Of a DNA stretch of 64,000 nt, positions 23,024 through 37,011 are shown one piece after another (the first letter of the stretch is position 1; each line of letters starts with the position of its first letter). The stretch lies in assembly GCA_050084985.1 (NCBI GenBank), contig JBITNC010000001.1, forward strand, positions 170,500,001 through 170,564,000. Reading direction: 5' to 3'. The translations under genes were made by a program, and so were the position numbers. The notes beneath the pieces are model-generated. The model was not told where the DNA came from and ran no database searches. It saw only the letters and a program-made list of their open reading frames with translations. Source of the DNA: Nageia nagi. Its lineage: Eukaryota > Pinophyta.

Positions 23024-23033
23024 TATTATCATG

Positions 23034-24841
23034 AAAATATTAAAAAATATCAATATGCTAAAGATGAATGTTAAGATCTTTTGGAACATCTTTCTCCATA
23101 GGATCCTCCAATTCTCTATCACTAATTAAATATCCCTAATAGACCCTCTATTATTCCCAACCCTTGACCTCATCCCTACCATTTCTTCATAGATAAAATG
23201 GTTGTTCTAGCTATATGCAAACTCCAAATTAATAAAGTTATTGACTCTAAAAATTAAAGTATTGAATTTCTCAAATATAGCCCTATAGTTATAGCTACTC
23301 ATATTCTTAAAATGTTCAACCACGTCTCTTCCCAAGGGTTTTCCCCCTCTTGTACCTCCAATATCATCCATCCCATCTACAAACTTGGCAACCCTCTTAG
23401 CCCAAGCAACTATAGAATAATTATGGCCGATAACATCCTAACAAAATGTTTTACCATGACTCTTGATGAGTTAATATCTAGCCTTATTGAAAGACATAAT
23501 ATTTGTGTACCTATTTAAGATAGCTTTCATTAAAACTATTGTAATTTTGATCACATATTCACTTTATGGGCCATCATTGAAGAAGCTCAACCTAACAAAG
23601 GAAAGGTTTATTATTGCTTTATTGATTTTTGTAAATTATTTGATACTGTCTCTAGACATCTCCTACTCTAGAGAGTTGAGAACTTAGGAATCCCCAGAGA
23701 TGTCATATTCATTGTCATAACATTATAGAAACAAGTAATGGGCTAAGTTCAAGTTAGTTCTCACCTATTTGGTAGGTTCTATAGCACTATTGGTATAAAA
23801 TAAGGTTTACCCAGCTCACCTACTCTATTTGGACTCTATATTGATGAACTTGAACAACTGATCATAAACACTTTAGGTACAAGAGTGGTATGCTTGCTAC
23901 ATGATTCCATTATATCAATTCTACTCTTTGCAAATGGCATCACCTTGTTATCTCATACAATATTTGGGATTCAATATCATGTTAACACCTTGAGTACCTT
24001 TTGTGATACCCATGGTCTTAAAGTTAATATTAAAAAAATAAAGATGATGTCCTTCAATATGTCAAGATAAAATGCTTCTATACCCCACTTGACTTTCCAA
24101 GGAAACCTATTCAGGCAATCACTGCCTGCACCTATCTAGGTGTGCTCTTCAAATGTTTTAATTTTAGGTTGATCCCAGACTCTAAAAGAAGATTAAATAA
24201 AGGCTAAGTTGTAGTCATCAAACTTGAGAATTATTATTCTTAACTTCAATTCTAGGACATCATGGTAAAAATTAAACCCTTCCATGTTCATGTCTCTCTA
24301 AACCTCATGTATGGATGTGAAGTTTGGGGGCCTAGTTCGAGATACTCTATTTGGGCTTGTATTGAGAGGGTTTTAGTTAATATGCTCTCAAGATCCATTT
24401 GACTCAAAATAACTATCCCTCATTCTGATTGAATTTTATGCATATCTCATATTTTCTCATGCAATATTTCATGTCATCAAGCTTCTGAATGAGATCCATC
24501 ACATAATTTCAATGGATCTTGACTTGAAGAGATACCCTTTCTTAATACTCAAATCCTTCATGCAACTTGCAGTTAAAGGTATTCATTGATTTTGGTATTC
24601 ATAAGATACGTCTCTCCTATGATCCATAGGCCTAGATATCAAATGACTACCTCAATCTCAGCTCCCAAATAGGACCTTTAAAACTTCTATTAGAGATATT
24701 AATAAAAAGATTAGGAAATAAATATATTTGATCTAAATAAAGATAACATGGATTGATCCATAAAAATACTTCAACCAATGCTCTTGCATTATTTTCATAT
24801 TTGTATGAAACTTGAGAATGGAGTGTTTTTTTTAACTTCAA
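23034..24841 (+). pseudogene. LINE-1 reverse transcriptase and C-terminal region
   Basis: Continuation of the LINE at 1-2004. Reverse-transcriptase blocks are in order: NYRIIMADNILTKCFT (about 23411-23460), CFIDFCKLFDTVS (about 23614-23655), GLPSSPTLFGLYIDELE (about 23809-23860), LLFANGITLL (about 23922-23952, the position of the catalytic F-x-D-D, here FANG), then LKVNIKKIKMMSFN (about 24024-24065). LMYGCEVWG (about 24308-24335) is a typical post-RT motif. The catalytic Asp pair is lost and frames shift repeatedly. Right end uncertain; a CACTA-like sequence begins at 24842. Confidence 0.8.
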
Positions 24842-25684
24842 CACTAAAAATCAATGAAAATTTTGATGCAACTGACACAACAGTTTTTGCATCAGATTTG
24901 TGTTGGATTTTTGCATCGGATTGCCAATTTTTGAATTGGTATTTTGCATCAAATTTTTAGAATTTGCATCAATTTTTGTATCAAATTTTGCATCTATTTT
25001 TGCAAGAAAACATTATATATTTTTAGATCTTTTAATTCTATGTGATTTAAAAAAATGAGCTCAAAATGATATCTAGATCAAAGTTATGGCCTTTGCAAGG
25101 TACATCATTTTTATTAGGTCTTTAGGGTAATGACATTGGTATATTAAATCAGTTCAAGAATGGGGTTAGTGGTTTAGGTTTTAAAATTGGCTTTTGAAAG
25201 AGTTTTCTTTTCTACAACTAGAGATTTCTCTACCACTAGTTTTTTCTCTATGGGCTTCTTCTCTACCTTAGGCACCACAGCTACAATCGAAACCTGAATT
25301 ATAAGGAAGAAAAAAAATAGCTAAAGTCTATGAAATGTGAGGATTATGGGAAGGGTTTGTTGATATATATAGATAGGAGAGGGTATTTAGCTATTGGATA
25401 ATCAATTTTGGTATGGATGGAGGACAAAATGAATGCGATCCATCGATTGGTTGATTGATGAACATGTAAAATGTGTTTTAATTTTTGTTAGTGAAATGCG
25501 ATACAAACTTTATGATAGAATTTGCATCAAATTTTACATTGAATTTCGCATCAAAAAAAGTGAAAAATGGAAAAAAAATTAAAATGATGCATGTTGACGT
25601 AGGAGGATGTAAATTAATGTCATTTTTCATTTTTTGTGTTTGGAAACGTAGAAAAGGATGCAAATCAACCTTTTGGTATTAGTG
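24842..25684. mobile_element. Probable non-autonomous CACTA element
   Basis: Left end CACTAAAAATC, right end TTTTGGTATTAGTG, whose complement CACTAATACCAAAA resembles the CACTA-1 terminus. Both ends carry dense TTTGCATC/GATGCAAA subterminal repeats (24860-25010 and 25500-25660). No transposase lies inside; the interior has only short A/T-rich frames. A matching 3-bp target duplication is not evident (CAA left, TAG right), so the left boundary may be off. Confidence 0.5.
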
Positions 25685-26240
25685 TAGCCCACATGTAAAT
25701 TATGTAGCATGGAACCAAAGACTAACTAAAATCTCATATTCATTTGCCTCATCTACTATGAAATTAAAGGTCAATTACATTACTTATTTACAGGTGCTCA
25801 CATTTAAAAAATGTGGATAAATTATGAAGACCAAAAATATGTCGTACTCTATATCAAAGAAGCCACCAACTTAAGCAAAACTTATCATAACCTATTTTCA
25901 ATCACTTGAAGCTACAAACTAGAAGCATCACATGAACCCTAATGATTTTGGAAGGATCACTCGTTGACACATTACTACCAAACCCCATAGGTTTAATTCC
26001 TCTAGTTTTAACATCGAGAGCTTTTTCTAGATTCAAATGTTGATGGAGCCCCTTGACTGAGATATATAGGCTTCTTGCCTCATTCAAAATTGTTGTATTT
26101 AAACACTCTTTTTGACTACTTCACTCTTACACATAGGAGTTGCACTAGGCGCTCCCTTGCTCTTATTATATGTATTTTTCTACTCTCATTGACCATTTTT
26201 TATCATCCATGAATGTTAATACTATTTATCTTATCTTTAT
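25685..26240. other. Unassigned spacer
   Basis: No recognisable gene or repeat. A 61-codon minus-strand frame (26087-25902) has balanced composition but matches nothing I know. Confidence 0.4.
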
Positions 26241-28640
26241 ATGATTATATCTATCTTTTTTATACATAAAGTAGATCTTTTACATACAAACAACTCTAAG
26301 TGTAACAAAATTAAAGCTACAAAGGTTGTCTTCAATCATAATGAGTGTGATGCCTTCCAAAAGGATCTTCAAAAGGCTTTTAAAACATCCTCTAGAACTC
26401 TATCTTTAATAATTGATTTGTATAATAATTTCACTACAAAATTATTTACTTGCATCAATAAACATTCTTGTCAAAAACTTATCATATATAATAACAGAAA
26501 AATAAATAGATGGTATGACATGAAATGCAAATTTGGTAGAAAAAATATTAAAATTGCTCTAAATCATATAGATAAACAACATAAAGTAAAAGAATATAAA
26601 ACTTTAGTTAAATATAAGAAACAATTATTTCTAAATCAATAACAAGAAAAACTTCTAAATATGTGTAAACATAATTCAAAATAGTTTTGAAAAATAATTT
26701 TACCTAGAAAAATGATAGTTGAACCTCAAATTGACTTAAATAGTTGGAATTGCTATCTCAAGAAACTATATAGCTCCCCTCTAAATTTAGAACAATTTTT
26801 TCAAGGGTTAGCACCTCCTTCCAACCAAAAGAATGTTCTCTTTAAACAATATTAAAGATGAAATTAAATGATTATGAAATGGAAAGGCGAAAGACATAAA
26901 AGGATATCACGTAGAGTTTTTGAAAATTTGTAAGTCTATCCTCACTCCCCATATACTAACTCTTTCAACACTTCTATTAATGAAGGGTTACCTAAGCAAT
27001 GGAATGTTAGCTTAATCGTTCCTATTTATAAAACTAGAAACAAAAGCATCAAATCAAATTATAGAACTATCAGGATAATTCCTCTACTTGCCAAACTCTA
27101 TGGTAGTATTATAGAAAATAAAATTGGTATTTGGCTTGATAACAATAAATCAAGAATTAAAGGACATGTTGGTTTTAGAAGCAAACATTCAATAATTAAT
27201 CACACCTTCAAATTTCGATTTATTGCTAAAAAAATGTCGAAATGATAAAGAATATTTATTTGCTTGCTTTGTAGATTTTAAAGAAGCATTTGATATTGTC
27301 CCTAAGGATAAAATTTTAAAATATATGGCTAATTTAGATTTACCTCATAAACTAAAATCAATTGTTTATAAAATTTATGAATAAGATATTACCAAATATG
27401 AAACTAATCAAGGATGGTATGAGGAAATTAGTTGCAACATTGAAGTTAGACAAGGATGCCCACTTTTCCTAATTGTTTTTTATATTTATATAGACCAACT
27501 AGAAAATTTTATTGAATAAGTTGGATGTATAGGCACCAACCTTTGTAACTTTATTATTGTGTTTCTTTTTTACACAGATGATATTGTCTTTTTAGCTAGA
27601 CACTATAATGATCTTGTCAATAATTAAATATCTTTCAAACATTTAGCAATGTATTCGGATGAACAAATAGTGTGTACAAAACCAAAATTATGATCATTAA
27701 ACCTAAAAAATGACTCACCCTACAATCCTATTTAATAATTAACCCTTAGAGATAGTTCACTCTTTTAAATATTTAGGTATTGACTTAAATCATAAATTGA
27801 ATTAGAACTTAACTATTGAAAAAGGAATCTCTATTGGGTGAAAAGCCTTCTATGGCTTGGAAAATAAATGTAAAGATGCAAGACTTTGAAACTGAGATAA
27901 AAATAAAACTCTTGTCTCCTACCTTGTAACTCTGGTATTACTTTATGATTGTGAAATCTCGGGTGAAAGTATTTATTGAAAAAATTGGATTAAAATTGAG
28001 CAAATTCAAAAAAATTTATCTTTTATAACTTCAAAATTAAGAATAACATACATTATCCTATACTTCTCATGGAAGTTGAGTTACTTCCTATTGAAAGCGA
28101 AGACTTAAAATGATATATATTATACAATTATAAGCTTTCAATACTAAATCACCTTAGATTACTCGTAGTCGCCCAACAAACTTGCCCAACTGACTAACAT
28201 CTTAAAGAGGTTGTTTAAAAGACTTTGATAAATTGCTCTATTTTGGAGCTTACACAACAACATAACCCCTTCTAATTAGAAGTGCGAATTACAAATAAAA
28301 TAATTCAAAAATCTTAATATGATGATAACATCAATGATAAAAGAAAACTCTCTTATTATAAAAATATCATTAATCCAAAACTTTAACATCTTTCATATCC
28401 ACATAGAATTATTAATTTCAAAAAGAAACTAGCAATTGCAAAATTAAGAACTAATTCACATGAACTTCTTCGTAGTGACACTGGTAGATAGACAATACAA
28501 AAAACACTTTGAGATTAAAAAAAAAAGTGTAAATTTTGTAACCTAAATGCCATAGAAGATGAGACTCATTTTTTTCTTTTCTTTTACCCACTCTATAAGC
28601 GTATAAGAGAAACCTACAAAGGTATTTCTTATTACAATTT
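26241..28640 (+). pseudogene. LINE-2 reverse transcriptase with C-terminal zinc motif
   Basis: Blocks in order: NYRTIRIIPLLAKLYG (about 27058-27107), CFVDFKEAFDIVPKDKILKY (about 27262-27323), EVRQGCPLFLIVFYIYIDQLE (about 27443-27500), FYTDDIVFLA (about 27567-27597; catalytic DD intact), then a C-terminal CKFCNLNAIEDETHFFLF (about 28529-28585), a CxxC...H zinc-ribbon-like end found in several LINE families. The linker and RT pieces are in different frames with stops in between, so it is inactive. RT copies the LINE RNA at the target nick. Confidence 0.75.
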
Positions 28641-28920
28641 AATTCATGTATTCGTAAACCAAGATAATCAAAACAAGCTTGATGATTTTATTATACAACT
28701 TAATTATTGAAGAAACAATCATTCAAATACTTAATTGGTATATTTTCTTTCCTTTTTTACAAATTTTAATGAATCCTACAAACCTTTGGATTTAAAACAA
28801 CACTAAAAAACTATCATATCATACTCCCAACTCCAAGGAACCTGCTAAAACATCCCTAAAATTTTATAGAATGGCACCAACCATAGGGCCATAAGGTAAG
28901 AGAGTATAATTGTAATAAAG
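26241..28920 (+). mobile_element. LINE-2, 5'-truncated non-LTR retrotransposon
   Basis: A second LINE, distinct in sequence from LINE-1. It begins within the linker between endonuclease and reverse transcriptase (133-codon open stretch 26241-26642 with RKINRWYDMKCKFGRKNIK) and lacks the endonuclease, as is common after incomplete reverse transcription. The 3' end is placed near a TAATAAAG at about 28912-28919; no clear poly(A) or target duplication was found. Confidence 0.7.
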
Positions 28921-31900
28921 ATTTTTAACCTTTTCAACTATTAAACAAACATTAAAAGATAAACCATCCAAGGAATGTAGGCAGGTGGAGAAAACATGTT
29001 GCACATTTATGTTCTGTTATACAAGACATGAAAACAATATAATGCAGTACAAATTATAGGAGATTGCTTCAACAGCCTCTATAGACCTAGATGACCTAAA
29101 GGATTGTTATTGTTGTCATTATCATCACACATTTTTGCTTAATGTTGAGATCCAATGCTTGTAAAAGGAATGCTCAGAAGTGGGCCTTGAGCTGCACACT
29201 CTAATATATTCATTAGAGATTTAAGACCTTTTTTATTTAAACCCCTGCTGCAAACTAGGTGGCCAACTTGGCAGATAACCATGCGGCTTGTTTCTTCAAC
29301 TACAAATCCTCTGCTTGTTTCAACCCAAACTCCGGAACTATGCAAAGGCAAACAGTGGCTATCGTCAAATTGACCTTCAGATCTCTTTGCATATGTGAAA
29401 TCAGCTTCCCAGCATATAATTTGCAACAGGTTGTAGATTTAGGAGCATCATGATTAACACGAGCATGCTGAAACAAAAAATCAAACTCGCCAAACGTTGG
29501 TATTAAAGTTTTCCTAAATTTCACTTTGTTCCTTTTCTTAATCAATTTATTTTGATGTCTTTGATTTTCACAGCAATCTCCATGACTCTCGGCACCCATC
29601 ATCCTCTATATCTACCATTAGTGCCATATTGAGATCACCTTCACTCATTTGCCAAATATTCAACTCTGATAAATCAGTTCTATTAAATGAAGTTTCAAGA
29701 TTTTCTGATTGCTGAGAAACAAGTTGCCATATGTTCCTTTCAGACCTCAGTGCATTTTTTTGAAGAAATGAATGTCTGCCGTCTGTCTATTTGTTTTAAT
29801 TTTGTTCCTTCACTTGTTGAGAAACAAGAAGCCGTTCAACTTGCAAAACATGGGAAGACCGTGATACATATTCAATGCATGCAGCAAAATGGTCTCCTAG
29901 GGGTCAGACAGGAATCAATTAATTGGATAATATAGAATGATATTTTTTTGGATTGCAAATGGTAGTTAAATTGGGAACATTTCTTGTGTAGTTTGGAAGA
30001 AAAATACGCCATTCATTCTCTTGGTAGAATTTAATAAAGCATTTCAGTTTTTTATTCAAACCGGCGGCTTGGAGAAATAAGCTGTCAAATTCTGATAAGA
30101 AAATATTTAAAAGATTGAAAAGCTCTTTTTTCTCGTTATAGCTTTAAAAATTTATTTATCCATCATAAGAAAATGCGTGACAAAACCCCACTTTTTTATC
30201 CTCTATATACTCAACCGAGGAGTTGAAACTATATAGGAGTTGACAAAACCTTTGATGGAAGTCTCACAACCGAAGTCTAACATTCTAACACAGCCACAAT
30301 ATCTCTATCAAGCATTTAGAAGCACAAAGGATCCCAATACAACTTTCTATACGTCTACTGTAACACTATTCCACAAACATAAAAACTTTCCTGCAGTTAA
30401 AAAAGGAAGAGAATATAGAAGTTGAGAGCTTCAAATGTGTTTTTTCCACAACTGTGCATACTAGAGAGAGGCCTGAATACTTAGTTTGCCTAATCAGACT
30501 TCTGAAAGTTGGAAATTATCAGAGATGGAGACATGGGCTCTGACAAGGATTGCCCTGCAAGGGATTAACTGTGAAAGGAGAGAGGAGGTAATCCCTTTCA
30601 AGATTGCCAGTGAATAGTACCTACGGCAGTAAAAAATATTTTTCTTAGTCATCCATGTGAGTCAAAAAGTACTGACCAGATTTGAGCAATACAACCCTAA
30701 GGACACGTTTGCAATATTCAGAAAAGCACACAATGAAGCATAGATAGCCAGAGTGCCATTCAAACTGGCTTCCAACATTTTGTAGAAGTCATCAATGGTG
30801 TCACACTGTCACCTACCTTCTTAAAAACTCGGGTTCCAATTCGGCAAACCATAAACCCAAATGCATACTAGGATATCACAAATCAGTTTGGAAGAATGGC
30901 TGAACAGAGAACCCTGCTCTCCCCACGAACCAGGACATTCCATTATATTTTCACCATGTATTGCATTATAGTTACTTTCACGTATGACCCTACCCTTATA
31001 ATTCAGTTTGGTCCTCTAGTTTTTATAAATCCTCTAATGTCGAGGATTGGTGATGACCACATATCATCTCTGTGCAAAGTTATTTTATACAAGGATTCTT
31101 TTTGGAGATACAAGTTATAGCTGTCAATTTCCTTTTACATAGAGACTCCATCTGGAGCATCAGAAAGTTCAATGTCTCTTCTCTTGATACAATCCAGAAG
31201 CCACATTTTAGGCATCATTGTTTTAAGGACAACGAAAAAGATGATGCTACATGGCGTTATGGGTCAACTAAGAATTTTTCAACATTGATTTATAATAATA
31301 AAAGGTCCACAAAAAGAAGTGATATCTCTCCATCTTAAAGTTACGAAGAGACAGGAAAAGGAAGAAGCTTTTCCTTTCACCCAAGAGCTTAGAAATACGC
31401 TTCCAAAATAGTTTTAATGGAAGTTGCAAATACCTGCAGCTTAATTTTCAGGTTTTATTTCTATTTGTTAGTTCAGATGATACCTATTAAGATCATGGCA
31501 AATGTGTTCAAATTTTTAGCGAGTTATGTAGGGATTATTGTAACCATGTCGAACCGATTAAGATTTGTTCTGTTTCAAATTACCATTATAATTTCAAATG
31601 TAGGTCAAATCTCAATTTTAAATGTGCACTTCATTTTTTAAATCTGCTGTACTGCATCAAGTAAACAGTCACATAGTAACCACACCATACCCCACTCTAA
31701 AGGAGCCAACAATGAAAATCAAGTTACTGGCTTGGATATTGACAAAGAAATTGTAAGCTCAAACCAGTAAACGTAGGCCATTAACCTGATCAGCGATTAT
31801 TGACAAGGAAGTTGAGAGCTTCAAATGTGAAATGTTTTGAAATGGAAATTCCTCAGAAACTTCTCGGAAGCTCTCATAAACATGTCCTCTAGACTTACCA

Positions 31901-34900
31901 CAGTTCCTAACATTTAAGGGGTTCCTTCCTAACATTTCCAAGGCATTTCTAAACTTTTGTGGATGTGTTACCAAACATTCCCAGGGTTTTTACTTGAGAC
32001 TCGTCTAAATTTGGATATTTTGATTGGTTACATAGGTTAGCACAAGGTCCAGATTGGTTTCACACAATTAACATTAAATGGTAAGGAAAAAATAAATAAA
32101 AATATGACTAATTGGGATCAAAGAAACCAAACAATTGTGTCCTGTTTTCCGTAAATAACAGGGAAGCAAAAGATGAGGTTAGGATTGTAGACATCTTTTT
32201 CAAGCACTTGTTGTTGTAGTTGAGTCATCTAGTTCTGTTCCCAACTTCGGCAATTTCAGAATTCAAGAGCTAACTGTTTATCCCATGCAGTGCTTAGTGG
32301 TATGATATGTATAACTGTTGACACCATCTTATAAAATATAACTTTCAGCATTTACTGTTTTAGCTGATAAAATTCTTGTGTTTCATGCATTCTTAACTTC
32401 AGTTAATTTTCTAAAAGTATTTGTTTTTATTTATATTTCTTTATGTTACATATCAGATTTTAAACTTGAAACATAAAATACCAAGAAACCCTTGTTATAG
32501 AAGAGTTAATGTGCTTGCAGGACCTAAATGCAGACAAGGAAAATCCAACTTTTCAGCTAGCATGTACATCAAATCATTAGGGAAATGATCATATCACATA
32601 CCTTTCAAGGAGAGCACACAGCAAAATGAGCCTCATTTTGATTCATTGCCATCTATATCCTCTAATGATTCATAGATGACTCGCATCCTTATGATGTAAT
32701 CCCATGAGTACAAGAGGATTATCCTTAGCACCTTTGAGCATAAATAAATAATTGTTGATAACAACACACTAGTCTTGGCTCATCCCTACCATCTCTAGCT
32801 GGAATTTCCATTTCCCATGATTATACTCCTTGTCACTAGATATTGCAGAGCAACAATTTCATCTATTCCATTTAGAGCAGTATCAACCATGATATTTTAA
32901 AAACAATCTTTCTCTAAGACTCCATCCAAATCCAATAACTAGAATCAGATCTGAAACAAAACAACCATTGATCATGCCTTTCCCTCACCTTACAATAGAA
33001 ACTCTAAAATTGTTACACAGAAATGTGATAATTCTATATAATATTAATCACAATCACATTTGTTTACAGCTCTCCAATCCTTTATGGGTATTTTCTTTGG
33101 ATTTGAGTTGTTTCTTTTCCTTTTCAAGAAGAAAACTTTTCTAATTCCTTTTTCTTCATATCCTTTCATTTTCTTATGAGAAATACACCTCTTTCTTTAA
33201 CTTACTTTGATGGGTCATATATGTTACCATATAACAATGTTTAAAATACATTAAGCACCCTTTTGACCCTGCTAGGCCTTGGGATAAGTTTTCTTCCTTT
33301 CATTCTCTTGCACATATTGCTTACTGTCTCTAATTCCCCCGTTTATCAATGCTGGTTCGAGGAAATAGAATTTAACGTTTAGTGCTAGAATTCGAGGCTG
33401 TAACAGTTAAAATATCCATTTCCTTATGAGGGGTTTTAAGGCTTATGGTTGCAAAGACTTTCCCATTTTGTAAATGGCATCTCTTTCCAAGTTTCATGTG
33501 ACTTAATTTTATAACAATATAGATTATATATACCTTAATTATACAATAACCTGTTAAAGCTTAATTAATCAAGAAGTAGGTAGAACAAGTCACAAGTTTC
33601 GAGTTTTTAGGTTTACTCTTGGATATTATTATATGCATCTCCCCTTTGGTGTAAGTAGTTTATTGGTATATCTGTGGGATTGTATGCTATATAATGAATT
33701 GTTAGTAGATATATCCCGAGAGATGTATTGATCCCTTTGACACTTTTTAAGTGGCATCATGCTCGAGTTATGGTTCATATTTTTGTTTGTGATTGGAATT
33801 TAGCTTGGACAACTTTTTTTTTTTTGGTTTACCTATAATCACCATGTTTAAAACTTTAATGAATGCTTTTGACACCGGTGATCACCCATTCTACTCTCAC
33901 ATTACTCTTACATGACATCCAATTATTCTGATCTCTTCTCAAGGAGTGAAAACTTGTAAATATTTTAAAATGATCCTTAGAAAGAAGAATATGTACAGCA
34001 CATGGCAAAAGAGCGCACACATTTCCTTCCAAAAAGAAATGTCAGTACAGGTTGCACTGGGACCTGCAAGACTTGGGAGAATACACTCACAGTAAGCAAT
34101 GAAGACTTAGATAATGTAAAGGCTTGTAATCAGAGAACAAAACAGGACCAAAGAGACATCAAAATCGATTAGGTGTCACAGAAGAGTAATATATAAAAGG
34201 TGATCTCAAACAAAAAAGAGACGTAACATTTGTGTATCCCACCATTTGAATCAACAGCACAGATCAATTTGCCTCAATCAACAGACAACAAGGTGGAATT
34301 AGGAATAAACATGCAGGCACCATGTTACTATAATACAAAGATCTCCCATAACTCAAATACTTGTAAAGAAAGCTTAATTTAGATTTGCTGCCAACAGCTT
34401 TCCCTTAAGGCAATAGCTTGCATGGAAAAGGCTAAACTTAATAAAGACAAACCAATGAATAAAAAGATTTTGAAAGATTAAAGTAAATCAACATTTTGAA
34501 AGAGTAAAGTAAATCAACATTACAAGGCAAAATAAAATATGGAATGAGGATGAAGTTAAGAAAACGTTAAGGAGAGCCACATGCCTGTAATTGGAAATGA
34601 GATTCTCTTGCACAAACAAATTGTCACAGAATTCAAGTTTGGCCACCTCCCCTCGATGGGATCCCTGTAAAGATTGATAATGAAACAGACAACAAACCTC
34701 AACCCCATAGAGCACATATCAAATCAGCAAACCCTTACTTGGCAATACTTTACCACCATGGTGACAATGTTCAAATGGAAGAAGCCAATGACCGGATGCA
34801 TGCAATGACTATACAGCCAAACCAAACATGTAATACATGCTGCTTATTAGCCTACAAAGCTAGGAGTAAGCAAGTGGTCAACAAGGAGGTCAGAGGTGCC

Positions 34901-36990
34901 AAGGTGGAGCTTATGCAAACAAAAGAAATTTAGAAAATAATCATTCACTATTTAAGAAAAAGAAAGAACAGAAGTGACTACTGTCACATCCACACTGCTA
35001 ATGGGCTAGGGAGGAAACTGAAGCAAAAACTTGGAAAGATTGAAGATGTGAAGCAGGATTGAAGATGTGATACAAATCCCAACTGCCACCGATTGCCATG
35101 CACAACATATGAGTTGGCACAATGTGGCTGCAGCATAGAAATGAATTGCGTTAAGCAATGGTAGATTGAAAACTTAAGGGTTCATTTTAAGATTGACACA
35201 GCAGAACTGAAAATTCTAAACATGAAACAAAACTTGAAAGAGAAGGAACAAAGGATTACTGTTCTTTGTCCACATTCATAAAGTAAAAGAAACTTTACTA
35301 AGAAGGTTTGGATGACTTTTATATAAAGGTATGGCATCCAAAATTGGGCAAAATCTTCCAAGAGTAGCATGAATTCTACACTTAAGCATAAAGTAGTCTT
35401 CTGGGACAAATAGAAATAGCTGCCCTCGTTATGCCTAGTGCCCAAATTTTAGGTTTCAAGAAAGATGCTGAACCTTAGCAAGCCAGTACAAAAGCTAAGA
35501 TTCTAGCAGTGTGGGCCAATATGTTAAGATGACCCCTCAAAATAGTTAGCCTAGAGTAGCTTTTCTTGGATATGTTCAAGTAATATGTTATTCATAGGTT
35601 CCCAAAAACAGAAAAAGTTTAAAAAGGATAAATGCACATAAATTTTGTAAACTGATAATATAAAATAGTGAGATATATGTTAGTAGTTCTCCTTAAACTG
35701 TTTATAAGGAAAAAGAAATCGAGTTCACCCATTTTCTATATGGACATTTTGAGGAAGAGTTCTTATTTACGATAATAAAAATGAATCATAGAGCAGGAAA
35801 GATGACATCTGGAATCTCAATCAAATGACAAGAATTTGGCTGACAGTACAACATCTTTCACTTCAAGTACCGACATATGGTTTCTGAAGAACTGGCTTAT
35901 GTGATTTGGATGAAACTCAAGCAGAGCTTCACGCTTCAAGGGATTCTTTCATTAAGCATTTACATTCAGACCTGGTATTATATATTTATTCTTCAAGTAT
36001 CACCGATAGTGAGCTTCATCTAATTGGAGTTTGATGGGCTGAACTTTGCCACAGTGTTCTATTTATTGCTGTTCCTTTGTTGAACAAGGTACTAAACCTT
36101 CCAGGAAGATACACGTGTAAATACAATATATATAAGTTGACTAGAGATATAACCCACAACCAGGTGTACTGTAGGATTTTAGAAAATATGATCATATTCA
36201 ACAAGAAATGTACACCACAATTTTGATATTTATCACCAACACTCAAATTCCCTAACGAGCCAGACATACACAGCCTTCCAAGGAATCCAATCTTTTTTTA
36301 AAAAACAGAGATACACAGCCCTTCTAGCAAGCAACTTAGTAGCTTGGTCTCAGAAAGTAGTTGCAGGCATCTCAACAAAGTTCTCATCAGACAGGCAATT
36401 AAAATCTGATACATTACAATCTGTTGAAAACAACCAGTAAGAAGTGTATCACTAAAAAGAACACGAATAAGACAATTTATATGAAGAAACATATTAGCTT
36501 GGGAATCTTTTATTACCATTATATATACACAAACTCTATGCATAAGATTGATAACTCTTGATTTCATGCAGTTTTTGTCAATGAGAGATGGACAAACTAC
36601 AATACCGATCGTTACATGAACAAGATAATGACCAAAACTAAGCAAATAAGTAGAACATATATTTTACAAATATGCCAATATGAAACTATAATTTTTTCTA
36701 TGACTTTGTTTTCTTAAGCTCTTTTACCCAAATTTCCAAATTTCATGCTGCATAATACCATAACCAACAAACGTAGCAGGTTCCTCGGTGTTAAAATAAA
36801 CATGATTACATAAAATTGCGTACTGATTACAGTTGTAATCAGAACAAAAAAGCCAGAAACAGATTTTCCGAGAAAAGAAGTAATAGCAATACAGTAAAAA
36901 TCATACAAAAACACCCCATCTTGGCTCTCAGCAATACAACAATATAACAACTAGCCATCATCAATTCTGAAGTCTAACACCATTTTCCAA
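28921..36990. other. Long region without a convincing gene
   Basis: Mixed-composition DNA, less AT-biased than the transposon blocks. Open frames are all under 116 codons, lie on both strands and show no known domain. No LTR, TIR or RT motif is visible. Exons of an unknown gene or old decayed elements cannot be excluded. The part nearest 37000 probably contains the 3' untranslated region of the spliceosomal gene. Confidence 0.5.
29300..29602 (-). other. Possible exon or gene fragment, unassigned
   Basis: A 100-codon minus-strand open frame with RKTLIPTFGEFDFLFQHAR followed by a Cys pair (TTCCKLY). The string P-x-FGE-x-D...F-x-x-AR faintly recalls the NOI/RIN4 core, but the spacing is wrong. 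Plus-strand frame 29259-29453 overlaps it. A donor-like AAG/GTCAAT lies near 29373. Weak evidence; possibly a decayed gene fragment. Confidence 0.2.
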
Positions 36991-37011
36991 AAGTTTTATC
37001 TCGCTGCATAT

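Noticed and set aside
34488-36645. Several 65-115-codon frames on both strands
   Set aside because: No domain, no splice context and composition like random AT-rich DNA.
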